Part shown: one piece after another, positions 28,048 through 36,136 of the stretch
Layout: the number at the start of each line of letters is the position of its first letter
Numbering within the stretch: position 1 is the first letter of the stretch
IMG/VR virus record: IMGVR_UViG_3300042384_000288
Location: 47,108-111,107 of that record
From: a virus
Direction: 5' to 3' (one strand)
DNA: 64,000 bases
Notes under the pieces: model-generated
What the model saw: the letters and a program-made list of their open reading frames with translations, nothing else
The model's database searches: none
Told to the model about the DNA's origin: nothing
Position numbers and translations under genes: made by a program

Positions 28048-29015
28048 TAATTTCCCTTCCATAATATGGGATTTTTTAAATACCAATTATAGTATCGATA
28101 AAATCCTTCTTCTACATCTACTGTGGGTGTATAGCCTAATTCTTGTTGAGCACAACTAATATCCAATCGACCTCGTTTAGGAAAACTTAAGTCACGTGGT
28201 GCTATTTCTAACTGCCCTTGACCTGCAATTTTAACCGCAAGTTCGGCAGCATCTTTCAAAGTCCATTGGCGTTTTTCTGAACGTGTAATGTTATAGATAT
28301 TACCGTTGGCTACGTCTTTAGTTGCTGCAAGCACAATACCCATAGCAGTATCTTCTACATAGGTGAAGTCTAATACTTCATCTGGACCATTTACCTTAAG
28401 TGTTTCGCCACGCATGGCTTTGGTCATAAACTTACTGACCACACGATCCTCGACGTCCCATTCACCGTATACAGCACTTGGACGAATAATCACATGTTCA
28501 AACCAACCACGGCGACTATAATCTTCTACAAGTTTCTCACCCATATACTTCATAATGCCGTATTGTCCGATTGGCTTGCAGACTGCATCTTCAGAAACAT
28601 CAGCAGTGAAATCACCGTAGACCATGCTTGAACTAATGTAGACGAACTTCTTAACACTGTGCTTTTTACATGACTCTAATAGGTTAATTAATCCGGTTGA
28701 CATAACTTCGCTGGCTGTGGCTGGATCTTGCTCTACTACTTTTTGGCGCGGATAGCTGGCCATATGTATAACTACATCAACTTCGCTAACACCAATCGTA
28801 GTGTCTAACTTATGTTGATTGCGTATATCTACTGGATATACTTCTGAAGCAAAACGTCGACTGCGATGCTGGCTTAAGTAGTTGATTTCTGATTGCGGAA
28901 TAAAACCGTAGCCAGTATTAGTATCTACTACCACGCATTCGTGTCCTTGTGATTCTAAAATGCGTGTGACATTGTGTCCAATAAATCCAGCACCACCTGT
29001 GATTAAGTACTTCAT
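28047..29015 (-). CDS. NAD-dependent sugar epimerase/dehydratase
   Basis: A 322-residue extended short-chain dehydrogenase. YLITGGAGFIGHNV is the NAD loop, VIHMASYPR and YISSSMVYGD follow, and YGIMKYMGEKL carries the catalytic YxxxK. The closest role is nucleotide-sugar 4-epimerase or 4,6-dehydratase. It is the first enzyme of a three-gene cassette with the aminotransferase and oxidoreductase, and overlaps the small gene upstream as ATGA. Confidence 0.88.
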   Translation of the reverse strand: MKYLITGGAGFIGHNVTRILESQGHECVVVDTNTGYGFIPQSEINYLSQHRSRRFASEVYPVDIRNQHKLDTTIGVSEVDVVIHMASYPRQKVVEQDPATASEVMSTGLINLLESCKKHSVKKFVYISSSMVYGDFTADVSEDAVCKPIGQYGIMKYMGEKLVEDYSRRGWFEHVIIRPSAVYGEWDVEDRVVSKFMTKAMRGETLKVNGPDEVLDFTYVEDTAMGIVLAATKDVANGNIYNITRSEKRQWTLKDAAELAVKIAGQGQLEIAPRDLSFPKRGRLDISCAQQELGYTPTVDVEEGFYRYYNWYLKNPILWKGN

Positions 29016-29173
29016 CGGCCACGACCTGCTGATTTTTTTGCAGGCTTGTTTGAAGTTACTTTACCTTTAGGTGCACCCTTGCCAGTGTCCACTGTTAGGT
29101 CCGTGTTAACACCATGTTGTTCTTGTTGTTTCTTTTCTAATGCAGCTTTAACTAAGTCTTTAAGTGATGCCAT
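29012..29173 (-). CDS. small basic protein (53 aa)
   Basis: A 53-residue ORF on the - strand with AGGAG before the ATG at 29173 and a 4-nt ATGA overlap with the epimerase. The N-terminal part (MASLKDLVKAALEKKQQ) is a probable helix; the rest is Lys-, Gly- and Pro-rich, ending KPAKKSAGRGR, and resembles flexible nucleic-acid-binding tails. Not recognised. The coupling suggests it is really translated. Confidence 0.65.
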   Translation of the reverse strand: MASLKDLVKAALEKKQQEQHGVNTDLTVDTGKGAPKGKVTSNKPAKKSAGRGR

Positions 29174-29183
29174 TTATATTCTC

Positions 29184-29825
29184 CTAATCCCAAAGTGCTT
29201 GGTAGTACTTGCCAAATAAACGTGTGCCGTTGCTGATACGTTCATGATGTTTTGTATAACCTTTTTTATCAAACTTACTTGTATCGTTGGGACCTTTTTT
29301 CCATTCACATAAACCTTTTTCATCGGGCTTAGTGAAGTATCGATCACTTACTCCGGTGTGAAACTGTGCGTCATTGTTTTCGTCACATAGTTGTTCAAAC
29401 GTCCAGATCATTTCATCTAATACCCAATCCCAACGACGAAAGTGATTACTGTCAGTGTCCCATGAGTTCTTTTTACTTTTGACAGCAGCTTTAGTGGTAC
29501 TGCGTAGATTGGCTGGTACATCCTCGTCATCCACCAATGGCGCACCGTGTTTAACTTCTTTTAATCGTTTAAGCATTGGTAAGATGATTGGACTTAGGGT
29601 TGAGTCCATACTCCATACGTCCCAATAGTCAATCTTAACGTAGTCAACTTTTGGATGTACTACGTCTAAGAATTTCATCAATACAGTGCTAACTGGAGTT
29701 AAAATTGCATTAGTACATTTAACCCAAGGTTCATCGTAGTCAATCTCACGCCACCAACAGATCTTCTCACAGACTGTGTAAGGACTTATCCAGTGATAAC
29801 GATATTTGTTCATGTATACTTTCAT
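29184..29825 (-). CDS. conserved phage protein of unknown function
   Basis: A 213-residue protein; ATG 29825 has GAGG 7 nt upstream and overlaps the previous stop as ATGA. Segments YRYHWISPYTVCEKI, YWDVWSMDSTLSPIILPMLKRLKE and HGAPLVDDEDVP are familiar from a conserved, unassigned protein family of T4-like aquatic phages. RRWDWVLDEMIW follows. No catalytic motif can be assigned. Its frequent placement near nucleotide-metabolism genes is the only hint. Confidence 0.75.
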   Translation of the reverse strand: MKVYMNKYRYHWISPYTVCEKICWWREIDYDEPWVKCTNAILTPVSTVLMKFLDVVHPKVDYVKIDYWDVWSMDSTLSPIILPMLKRLKEVKHGAPLVDDEDVPANLRSTTKAAVKSKKNSWDTDSNHFRRWDWVLDEMIWTFEQLCDENNDAQFHTGVSDRYFTKPDEKGLCEWKKGPNDTSKFDKKGYTKHHERISNGTRLFGKYYQALWD

Positions 29826-30142
29826 TTCCATTCCTCGCGATGTTTGAAAAATCTTAGTGTGTAATCTACATATTGACTTTCTGTTAGGTCACCATAGAAT
29901 CTAATCTGCTTGTGCCAATCCTGCGCACGGTCATCTACAGCATACTGTAGGTCAATGTTGTTGGCTTCTACCCATGCGTATTCTGGAGTTAGGCTAAATT
30001 TTTTAGCCATATCCCAATATAGTTCATTGGCATGTTTATGTGTGGCATCGTTGGCATGTATACTATCTACGTAAAAGCGTACACGATGCGGGCGATCATA
30101 TCGCCATTGAGGCTTTAATTGTTCCGTGGCTTTGGTATCCAT
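29822..30142 (-). CDS. small phage protein of unknown function
   Basis: A 106-residue basic protein (VRFYVDSIHANDATHKHANELYW, then FYGDLTESQYVDYTLRFFKHREEW). The ATG directly abuts the TAG of the NUMOD remnant upstream, with GAGG nearby. Not recognised. It overlaps the following gene by 4 nt, so it belongs to the ThyA-to-epimerase transcription unit. Confidence 0.6.
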   Translation of the reverse strand: MDTKATEQLKPQWRYDRPHRVRFYVDSIHANDATHKHANELYWDMAKKFSLTPEYAWVEANNIDLQYAVDDRAQDWHKQIRFYGDLTESQYVDYTLRFFKHREEWK

Positions 30143-30310
30143 CTAGTCTGCCTCTTTAATAAAATGACCAGCAAAAACACTTCGCGTTGGAAGTTTTCCT
30201 TGAGACATTCGTTTAATAGTGTTATATACATTGGTAATACTAACATTAAATTCTCTGGCGATTTCTTTTAACCCAGCTATCTTTTTTGTTTCCCCGTTAG
30301 GATATGTTAT
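30143..30310 (-). pseudogene. remnant of a homing endonuclease DNA-binding tail
   Basis: Between thyA and the next gene an open frame on the - strand, without an ATG/GTG/TTG start, encodes YPNGETKKIAGLKEIAREF then NVSITNVYNTIKRM and FAGHFIKEAD before a TAG at 30143. This is a NUMOD-like helix-turn-helix as found at the C-terminus of HNH/GIY-YIG endonucleases. The frame runs out of frame into the end of thyA, and the nuclease part is missing. The best reading is an eroded mobile gene beside thyA. Confidence 0.6.
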
Positions 30311-31143
30311 TATACCGCAAAAGGAAAATTTATGGTTGGATGTGATACATAATCGATAAGTTTTACATCGTCCATTGTAAATTTATCAATATCTTTGATA
30401 CCCGGATTAATCCATAATTTAGGTAAAGGTAATAGTTCTCTTGATAACTGTTCTTTAACTCCATCAATTTGATTAATGTAAATATGGGCATCACCCATAA
30501 CATGGATAAATTCTCCTACCTGTAATCCACAGATTTGAGCAATCATATGAGTGAGTATAGAATAACTTGCAATATTGAATGGAGCACCCAATGGCAAATC
30601 CACTGAGCGTTGGTACATCTGACAACTTAGTTTACCATCCGCACTTACGTAGAACTGTGCAAAACAATGGCATGGAGGCAGGGCCATTTGTTCTAACTCT
30701 GCTGGATTCCAAGCTGAGATGATATGTCTACGACCATACGGATCTCGTTTGATACCTTCTACTAGCTTTAGCAGTTGGTCAACGCCACCAAAGTCTCTCC
30801 ACTGTACACCATAGACACGACCCAAGTCACCTTGGAATTTAGCCTTAGGTAACCAATAAGACGCTAGGGCATTGTCAGTCCAGATAGTGCGTTTATCTTC
30901 TTCACTGCTGCCATGCAGTATTTCAGCTAATCTACGCTCATCACTGGATCCTTCTAAGAACCAAAGTAGTTCACTAAGACAGGCTTTGAACGCTAGTTTC
31001 TTAGTAGTAACTGCTGGAAAGCCCTCAGTTAGATCGTAGCGTTGTTGCATGCCAAAGACACCAATGGTGCCTGTGCCTGTACGATCATCACGTTGAACTC
31101 CGTGATCTAAAACATGTTGTAGTGCGGCGAGATAAGTTTTCAT
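30310..31143 (-). CDS. thyA: thymidylate synthase
   Basis: A 277-residue ThyA. Arg-rich start RDDRTGTGTIGVFG, YGVQWRDFGG, DPYGRRHIISAWNP, the catalytic Cys158 in LPPCHCFAQFYV, then CQMYQRSVDLPLGAPFNIASYS and DAHIYINQ. Length matches the bacterial enzyme. It converts dUMP to dTMP with methylene-tetrahydrofolate, using dUMP from the dCMP deaminase and folate recycled by the neighbouring DHFR. The promoter TTGACC-TATAAT lies directly upstream with only 6 nt between the -10 box and the ATG and no ribosome site, so the mRNA may be leaderless. Confidence 0.95.
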   Translation of the reverse strand: MKTYLAALQHVLDHGVQRDDRTGTGTIGVFGMQQRYDLTEGFPAVTTKKLAFKACLSELLWFLEGSSDERRLAEILHGSSEEDKRTIWTDNALASYWLPKAKFQGDLGRVYGVQWRDFGGVDQLLKLVEGIKRDPYGRRHIISAWNPAELEQMALPPCHCFAQFYVSADGKLSCQMYQRSVDLPLGAPFNIASYSILTHMIAQICGLQVGEFIHVMGDAHIYINQIDGVKEQLSRELLPLPKLWINPGIKDIDKFTMDDVKLIDYVSHPTINFPFAV

Positions 31144-31149
31144 TGTATC

Positions 31150-31178
31150 ATTATAACAGAAATTAGTCTAAAGGTCAA
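31150..31178 (-). promoter_or_regulatory. sigma70-type promoter of thyA
   Basis: On the - strand TTGACC (31178-31173), a 17-nt spacer and TATAAT (31155-31150). The -35 box overlaps the stop codon of the DHFR gene, and the expected start of transcription falls on the thyA start codon. Confidence 0.75.
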
Positions 31179-31678
31179 CCGAAATAGAAAGTTTTATCCC
31201 AAGTTTCGTAGGTGCAGTTATCACCAGGTGTAACTGATTTAATTTGAAAACAGGCCAACATTTTGTCTAACTGTACTCGAGTATCAGTAAACCAAGCACC
31301 TTTGATACGTGTTAACAGCACACGTTCTACAATTGATTCTGTAGCTTCGTAGAGCTGTTGCCCACCAATTACATAAACATTTTTAGTGGGATTGTCTCGT
31401 TGTATCTGCAGAATGTTTGCTGTAGGTTCGCTAGGAATCCATTTGACCAAATGCTGATATCGTTTGTCGACATGTCGACTACTAACAACATAGTTAGCAC
31501 GATTAGGCAACGGTTTGGGCATTTTAGGATCATCCCAAGTATTGCGCCCCATAACTACTATTTGGTTAGTAGTATGACGGGCAAACCAACGCATGTCTTC
31601 TTGATTGTGCGGCCAAGGTAAAGTGCCTCTATTACCAATACCACCGGTATTGGTAGAAGCTAAAATAGATATAATCAT
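31175..31678 (-). CDS. folA: dihydrofolate reductase
   Basis: A 167-residue DHFR: IISILASTNTGGIGNRGTLPW with the Trp-Pro substrate loop, EDMRWFARHT, VVMGRNTWDD for the NADPH site and YVIGGQQLYE with the GG cofactor turn. It regenerates tetrahydrofolate for ThyA, which lies just downstream. The start overlaps the stop of the preceding gene as ATGA. Residue identities fit an active enzyme. Confidence 0.93.
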   Translation of the reverse strand: MIISILASTNTGGIGNRGTLPWPHNQEDMRWFARHTTNQIVVMGRNTWDDPKMPKPLPNRANYVVSSRHVDKRYQHLVKWIPSEPTANILQIQRDNPTKNVYVIGGQQLYEATESIVERVLLTRIKGAWFTDTRVQLDKMLACFQIKSVTPGDNCTYETWDKTFYFG

Positions 31679-32025
31679 AGATCTTTAAGTGCCTTGTCTG
31701 TTTCGGGTTGTACAACATTAACCACCTTGTCGATGTCAATAAAGAAATCAACATTTTCGATGTATTGGTCGAGGTCGTAAAACTTAGCGTCAAGTAACTC
31801 TTCGATATCGTTGGGATCTTGGCCATCTTCAATTAATTGTTTAATATCGATATGCAGATCAGTACCATCTATTAGTTTTACAACTATCTGTTGTAACACG
31901 TTAACTGGCAATTCCTTCTTATCGACATCTCGGACTATGTCCTGCCATCGCTTTTTTAAATCGAGTTTTAGTTTCTTTGCTCGATTATTACGCGGTGGCT
32001 TTTTTGATTGCGGGTTTTCTGCCAT
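31675..32025 (-). CDS. small conserved acidic phage protein
   Basis: A 116-residue protein with a basic first 30 residues followed by an acidic domain (LPVNVLQQIVVKLIDGTDLHI then DIKQLIED, DQYIENVDFFIDIDKVV). This pattern of a conserved small protein occurs in T4-like marine phages, with no known function. It overlaps its upstream gene by 38 nt and DHFR by 4 nt. Confidence 0.65.
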   Translation of the reverse strand: MAENPQSKKPPRNNRAKKLKLDLKKRWQDIVRDVDKKELPVNVLQQIVVKLIDGTDLHIDIKQLIEDGQDPNDIEELLDAKFYDLDQYIENVDFFIDIDKVVNVVQPETDKALKDL

Positions 32026-32638
32026 TTGTTGTTTTCTTCGCCGGAGTTAGTGATTTAGCTTCTTCTTTTAAACGTTTGGCTTCTGCTAGTAAATTCTTAG
32101 CTTCTGTTTCCATACGGTTTGCTTGATCTAAACGTTGATTTGCTAAATCTGCATCTGATAAAGCTTCGTTACTTGTATTTACACTAGATGAAGAAGTTCT
32201 AGTAGGTTCGCCAACTTCACGACCTTCACTTAACACTCCTTTAACTCCGCGATTTGAATCAATGTCGGCCATACGCTGTTTAGCGTCTTCACCTGCTTCC
32301 ATCTCTTTAAGAATCTTGTTTAATTCGTCTAAACGAATAGTACTCTGTGAAGTTGGGGTAACAACAACTTGATTAGTTGGAACTTTCTTCAACCATCCTC
32401 CACGATGCAATGCTGTTAAACAATTCTGACCATCGCCCATGATAGTACGGAAAAGAGCATCTGCTAATTCTTTAGCATTTTGTCCTACTGCACTTTCTAA
32501 GCATTTCATTGCCTCGTCATGAATCATTTGTGGCAAACTATCTGTATAAACAATTAGCGCCATATGTTCTTCATCTGGAATGTACTTGTAGACGATAGCA
32601 ATCTTGCGTTGGTTATGTTTACCTACGTGTTTAATCAT
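31988..32638 (-). CDS. conserved phage protein with C-terminal coiled coil
   Basis: A 216-residue protein from ATG 32638 (MIKHVGKHN). The N-terminal domain (KIAIVYKYIPDEEHMALIVY, then DSLPQMIHDEAMKCLES) is a globular alpha/beta region seen in T4-like phages. After a Ser/Thr-rich linker the last 70 residues form a Glu/Lys/Ala-rich coiled coil (RLDQANRMETEAKNLLAEAK) with a basic tail. Function unknown. It overlaps the next gene by 38 nt. Confidence 0.65.
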   Translation of the reverse strand: MIKHVGKHNQRKIAIVYKYIPDEEHMALIVYTDSLPQMIHDEAMKCLESAVGQNAKELADALFRTIMGDGQNCLTALHRGGWLKKVPTNQVVVTPTSQSTIRLDELNKILKEMEAGEDAKQRMADIDSNRGVKGVLSEGREVGEPTRTSSSSVNTSNEALSDADLANQRLDQANRMETEAKNLLAEAKRLKEEAKSLTPAKKTTNGRKPAIKKATA

Positions 32639-32639
32639 T

Positions 32640-32885
32640 TTATTTCTCCGCGGCAGCGTCGGTTGGTTTAGTAATTGCACCAACGCTGTCTAAAAATGCA
32701 ATTAATTTATTATATAGTGCGCCAACGTTTTGTAGTTCTTCAGCACGATATGCGCCGCGTTGACTGGTTAGTTGAATAATCTGTGCTACTGAGATTAGGT
32801 CTTGAAGAGTAAGACTTGGTGCTGCTTCAGTTGTTTGTTGAGGCTGTGAGTCTGCCTGAACCTCTTCCATTTGTTTCTTGGCCAT
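32640..32885 (-). CDS. small conserved phage protein
   Basis: An 81-residue protein. After a Gln/Glu-rich start it has SLTLQDLISVAQIIQLTSQRG and AYRAEELQNVGALYNKLIAFL, two helices typical of a small protein found next to the preceding family in aquatic T4-like phages. AAGGAGAAT precedes the ATG. Function unknown. Confidence 0.65.
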   Translation of the reverse strand: MAKKQMEEVQADSQPQQTTEAAPSLTLQDLISVAQIIQLTSQRGAYRAEELQNVGALYNKLIAFLDSVGAITKPTDAAAEK

Positions 32886-32947
32886 TATAAAAATTCTCCT
32901 TAGGGGACAATTCTATTTACCCATATATTAACCGATGGAAAAATTTC

Positions 32948-33241
32948 TTACCAAATGGCCTTTGGTTCGTTGATTTGCGTGAGGAACATAGAGAAGTAGG
33001 TAGCTTCACTGGCATGTTCAAATGCTACTACAGTCTGTCTAATAGTGGGCCTACTGTTAGATTGGGTAACATCAATTTGACCTATGTAGAAACGCCCTTG
33101 TAGGTTTTCATATATCCAGTCAGTGATGTCCTTTTCGCCAACTCGTAGGTCAAATCGCACTGATTCAAAGTGCAAGGGGCAGTGACTAAGCTGTCTGAGT
33201 CCGTGAATATTAAGCGGATTTGCTTCACCGTGTTTAAGCAT
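32948..33241 (-). CDS. small phage protein of unknown function
   Basis: A 97-residue protein (CPLHFESVRFDLRVGEKDITDWIYENL, ending FSMFLTQINEPKAIW). It is predicted to be alpha/beta and soluble. Not recognised. It starts as the preceding 141-residue gene ends, sharing a base, in the VWA-metallopeptidase transcription unit. Confidence 0.6.
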   Translation of the reverse strand: MLKHGEANPLNIHGLRQLSHCPLHFESVRFDLRVGEKDITDWIYENLQGRFYIGQIDVTQSNSRPTIRQTVVAFEHASEATYFSMFLTQINEPKAIW

Positions 33242-33666
33242 TAAAACGGTATCTCTTCGTCGTACTCTTCACCTAATTGTGCTCGCCATTCGTTGACGTC
33301 TGTTGCGCCAATTATACCTTCAACTTTACGACCAGTTTTAATAGTACGCAGTAATTGTCGATTACGCTCGGCCTGTTCTTTTTCGCTACGTTTCTTATCA
33401 TTGCCAAGTTTAAGCATCTCTTCGTAGCCGCGAGCCCATTCAACGCCAGTTAACCAGGTATTGATCTCCTCAAGTGTACCTATAAAGATATCGGCATCAC
33501 GACTGTAGTGTGGTAAACAATCTTCCTTAGGTTTTAAACAGATATAACTTATAATGTTGTTAGCACCATAGTTATAATTAGCTGAAGAAGAAAACTTAAA
33601 CCCAAGCTCTTCTGCTCGAGCTTCTACACGTTTCATACGCTGTACATCATCCCAACCTAAGGTCAT
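33241..33666 (-). CDS. phage protein of unknown function
   Basis: A 141-residue protein with WDDVQRMKRVEARAEELGFKF at the start, a middle with PHYSRDADIFIGTLEEINTWL and a charged helical C-terminus ending EEYDEEIPF. Its acidic, Phe-terminated tail is reminiscent of partner-binding tails such as those of single-stranded-DNA-binding proteins, but this is only a resemblance. It follows the VWA gene directly. Confidence 0.6.
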   Translation of the reverse strand: MTLGWDDVQRMKRVEARAEELGFKFSSSANYNYGANNIISYICLKPKEDCLPHYSRDADIFIGTLEEINTWLTGVEWARGYEEMLKLGNDKKRSEKEQAERNRQLLRTIKTGRKVEGIIGATDVNEWRAQLGEEYDEEIPF

Positions 33667-34955
33667 TACGCATGTTCCTTACTTAGTTCATAATATGCAG
33701 TTTGCCCAAATGGTGCAGTAATATTAGTAGTACCGTGAATTACAAACAGTGTTTCACAGTAGTCCTCATCACCCCAACCGTTTCCTGGGTATCCATCTGT
33801 AAACATAACAAGGAATTTAGGAGCAATTTCATTAGCCTTCATGAATTCCCAGTTAGCTTCAAATGTAGTACCACCACCACCTTGTACGTCATAAGTGTCA
33901 ATGTCGTCAATGTTGTCTGGAGTAAATGTCGCCATGCCATACACATCTGTATCAAATGACCAAACACGTAGTTTGAAGTCATCAAATGCCTGCATAATAC
34001 CTTTGACTTCACTTAGAATATCACGCAACATACCTTCACTCATACTACCTGACGCATCAATACTCACACAAACATCAATGGTTTCTGCAAAGTTAGTACC
34101 TGGAAATACTGCATCCATGTGCCAGCTACGACGACTTGGCTTCATCCAAGTGTAATCACTTTTTACCAAACTTTGGATCTGTTGACGAATCAATTCGCGC
34201 CAGTTCATCTGTGGGTTAGTTAATGTATTAATCATACGTTTAACACCTGCTGGCAAGTTACCTGCACCTGCAGCCTCTGCCGCATGCAAGACAGCATTAC
34301 GTATTTCGTCACGTAATGCTTTCTTTTCTTCAGCAGTCATTTTACTAGGACGTCCGCTACCTTCGCCTTCTTTGTTACCATTTTTACCAGGACTATTGCC
34401 GCCCTCACTATCTCCATCATCTTCATCTGGGTCTAAGTGTTCATCTAGTAATTGCTTCATCAGCGCATCGATATCAATTTTGTCAGCATTAGCATACAAG
34501 TCGTCGTATACTTCTTCTGAGCTCCAACCGTCGTATTTCTTGTTGTATAGTCCAACTGGAATAAAGTCACCAATTTTTTGTTGTTTCAAATCACTATTCA
34601 CACAATAGTCTGCCGCCGCATTATATAGTCGCGCATCTCTATCACCACGACGTCCCATGTGATCGTAAACAACGTGCAGTACTTCATGCCCCATCAGGAA
34701 CTCAATTTGTTTCTGTGGTAGTTTATTAATAAATTCGCTGTTATAGTAAAAGCTTCTACCATCAGTAGCTGCTGTACCGCACCACTCATCTGCATTAACA
34801 AGTTTTAAACGTGTTGCTAAGTTACCAAAAAATGGCGCCTTAAGTAGTAGGGCAATACGTGCTGTAATAAGTTTTTCACGTACAGCTGCATCAGTACGTG
34901 CATCTGTTACAGTAACTACTTTTTTCTTTTCTGCACTAGTTGTTGCTGTTGCCAT
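33666..34955 (-). CDS. VWA-domain metallopeptidase-like protein (DUF2201 type)
   Basis: A 429-residue protein. HEVLHVVYDH at residues 90-99 is an HExxH zinc site with a third His. After an acidic Gly-rich linker (about 170-205), a von Willebrand factor A domain starts near residue 295 with the MIDAS motif DASGS at 300-304 and TDGYPGNGW later. This is the phage form of the predicted metallopeptidase/VWA pair that works with MoxR AAA+ ATPases; a MoxR gene lies at 36137. The pair may remodel or assemble a protein complex during infection. A good AGGAG and a strong promoter precede it. Confidence 0.87.
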   Translation of the reverse strand: MATATTSAEKKKVVTVTDARTDAAVREKLITARIALLLKAPFFGNLATRLKLVNADEWCGTAATDGRSFYYNSEFINKLPQKQIEFLMGHEVLHVVYDHMGRRGDRDARLYNAAADYCVNSDLKQQKIGDFIPVGLYNKKYDGWSSEEVYDDLYANADKIDIDALMKQLLDEHLDPDEDDGDSEGGNSPGKNGNKEGEGSGRPSKMTAEEKKALRDEIRNAVLHAAEAAGAGNLPAGVKRMINTLTNPQMNWRELIRQQIQSLVKSDYTWMKPSRRSWHMDAVFPGTNFAETIDVCVSIDASGSMSEGMLRDILSEVKGIMQAFDDFKLRVWSFDTDVYGMATFTPDNIDDIDTYDVQGGGGTTFEANWEFMKANEIAPKFLVMFTDGYPGNGWGDEDYCETLFVIHGTTNITAPFGQTAYYELSKEHA

Positions 34956-34986
34956 TTACTACTCCTAATCGTTTACTATAACAGCT

Positions 34987-35015
34987 ATTATACATTCAAA
35001 TGTGATGCTTGTCAA
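34987..35015 (-). promoter_or_regulatory. sigma70-type promoter of the VWA gene
   Basis: On the - strand a consensus TTGACA (35015-35010), a 17-nt spacer and TATAAT (34992-34987), 32 nt before the start at 34955. Confidence 0.8.
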
Positions 35016-35317
35016 GTTGAAAATTTCAGTGTAAAGAACGCCAGCGTCGCTTCATCTCTTACGTAAAGTTTTCTATTACCAAACTCTGTATTCCATGCCC
35101 ACTGACCACTAATACAATCTATAGGATCGGTATGAATCTTACCAAACCGCATAAAGGCCTCAATCTCGCAACTTGGACCAAATGATTCCCAGAACCAAAC
35201 TCGATGCTGTTGAAAGGTCAGACTTGCCCCATACTTACCAAAGTAGTCTATGACGTGAGTAAAGTATCCACTGCCATTATACCTTGCATCCATCTTCTTA
35301 ATTTTAAATTCTGCCAT
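35012..35317 (-). CDS. small phage protein of unknown function
   Basis: A 101-residue protein rich in aromatic residues (YFTHVIDYFGKYGASLTF, FWESFGPSCEIEAFMRFG). Not recognised. It has its own consensus promoter and ends where the promoter of the VWA gene begins, so it may be expressed as a single gene early in infection. Confidence 0.6.
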   Translation of the reverse strand: MAEFKIKKMDARYNGSGYFTHVIDYFGKYGASLTFQQHRVWFWESFGPSCEIEAFMRFGKIHTDPIDCISGQWAWNTEFGNRKLYVRDEATLAFFTLKFST

Positions 35318-35343
35318 ATCGATACCATATTATTGTAAAGCAT

Positions 35344-35372
35344 ATTATAACATAGAAGTTTGGGGATGTCAA
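35344..35372 (-). promoter_or_regulatory. sigma70-type promoter
   Basis: On the - strand TTGACA (35372-35367), a 17-nt spacer and TATAAT (35349-35344), 26 nt before the start at 35317. Confidence 0.8.
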
Positions 35373-35382
35373 TTGGAGAAAT

Positions 35383-35390
35383 GATAAATA
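35383..35390 (+). promoter_or_regulatory. late-promoter-like GATAAATA in a shared leader
   Basis: GATAAATA, 7 of 8 matches to the T4 late consensus, at the head of the leader of the GIY-YIG gene. The same octamer is in the matching leader at 20754-20761. Confidence 0.45.
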
Positions 35391-35450
35391 GATGTGTAGT
35401 CCACGATATCTCACTATCCGACTACTCTAACATAAAGGACTATGTCAGCA

Positions 35451-36098
35451 ATGTATTTAACCTCACCTACCTATGCTTATGTTTATAAGTGGACAGAATT
35501 ATCAACCGGACGTTGGTATATTGGCTCACGCACCAAGCACGGATGTAACCCCGCAGATGGCTATATTTGTAGTAGTCGCATAGTCAAACCTTTAATTGAA
35601 TCCAACCAAACCAATTGGATTCGAACTGTGCTGTGCATTGGCCACGCTGTTGATATGTTAGCATTAGAGACCGCATTACTAACGCTTGCAGACGCTAAAA
35701 ACGACCCTTTGAGCTACAATCAACACAATGGTGATGGCAAGTTTACTGGATTAAACAGACCTTGTATATTTAAAGGTAAGAAACTTGGACCACAGTCAGA
35801 TGAAGCAAAAATGAAACGCTCGATTGCTCACAAAGGAAGAGTTAAGTCCGAAGAACATAAACGAAGAATTAGCGAATCTAAAAAAGGAACTGCTCCTTGG
35901 AATAAAGGTACAACAGGGTTACAAGTTGCTCACAACAAAGGCACAAGAATGTCCGAGGAACAGAAGCAGAAAATTAGAGATACTAAAAAATTAAATCCTC
36001 GACCTGCTTGGAATAAGGGAATAGCATCTACTCCTGAAGCAGAAGCTAAACGATTGGCATCACGTGCTAAAAATCGCCAAAATAAAAGCGCCATTTAA
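35451..36098 (+). CDS. GIY-YIG homing endonuclease with NUMOD3 repeats
   Basis: A 215-residue free-standing endonuclease. YAYVYKWTELSTGRWYIGSR is the GIY-YIG core in variant form, with the Arg and later Glu (ALETALL) of the nuclease. The C-terminal half is a set of NUMOD3 DNA-binding units (SDEAKMKRSIAHKGR, SEEHKRRISESKKG, SEEQKQKIRDTKK). I chose ATG 35451 (MYLT) over 35442 because the paralogous leader at 20689 keeps the sequence up to MYLT and the ribosome-site spacing is better. It stands alone on the + strand inside a - strand region, as expected for a mobile gene. Confidence 0.87.
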   Translation: MYLTSPTYAYVYKWTELSTGRWYIGSRTKHGCNPADGYICSSRIVKPLIESNQTNWIRTVLCIGHAVDMLALETALLTLADAKNDPLSYNQHNGDGKFTGLNRPCIFKGKKLGPQSDEAKMKRSIAHKGRVKSEEHKRRISESKKGTAPWNKGTTGLQVAHNKGTRMSEEQKQKIRDTKKLNPRPAWNKGIASTPEAEAKRLASRAKNRQNKSAI

Positions 36099-36115
36099 GA
36101 CGCTTTTATTTATTT
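36081..36115. terminator. bidirectional terminator
   Basis: A perfect 10-bp stem AATAAAAGCG / CGCTTTTATT with a 10-nt loop, flanked by A and T runs. It serves the GIY-YIG gene on the + strand and the MoxR gene on the - strand; the GIY-YIG stop codon is in the loop. Confidence 0.85.
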
Positions 36116-36136
36116 GCTACTTAAGAACTGGTCTTA

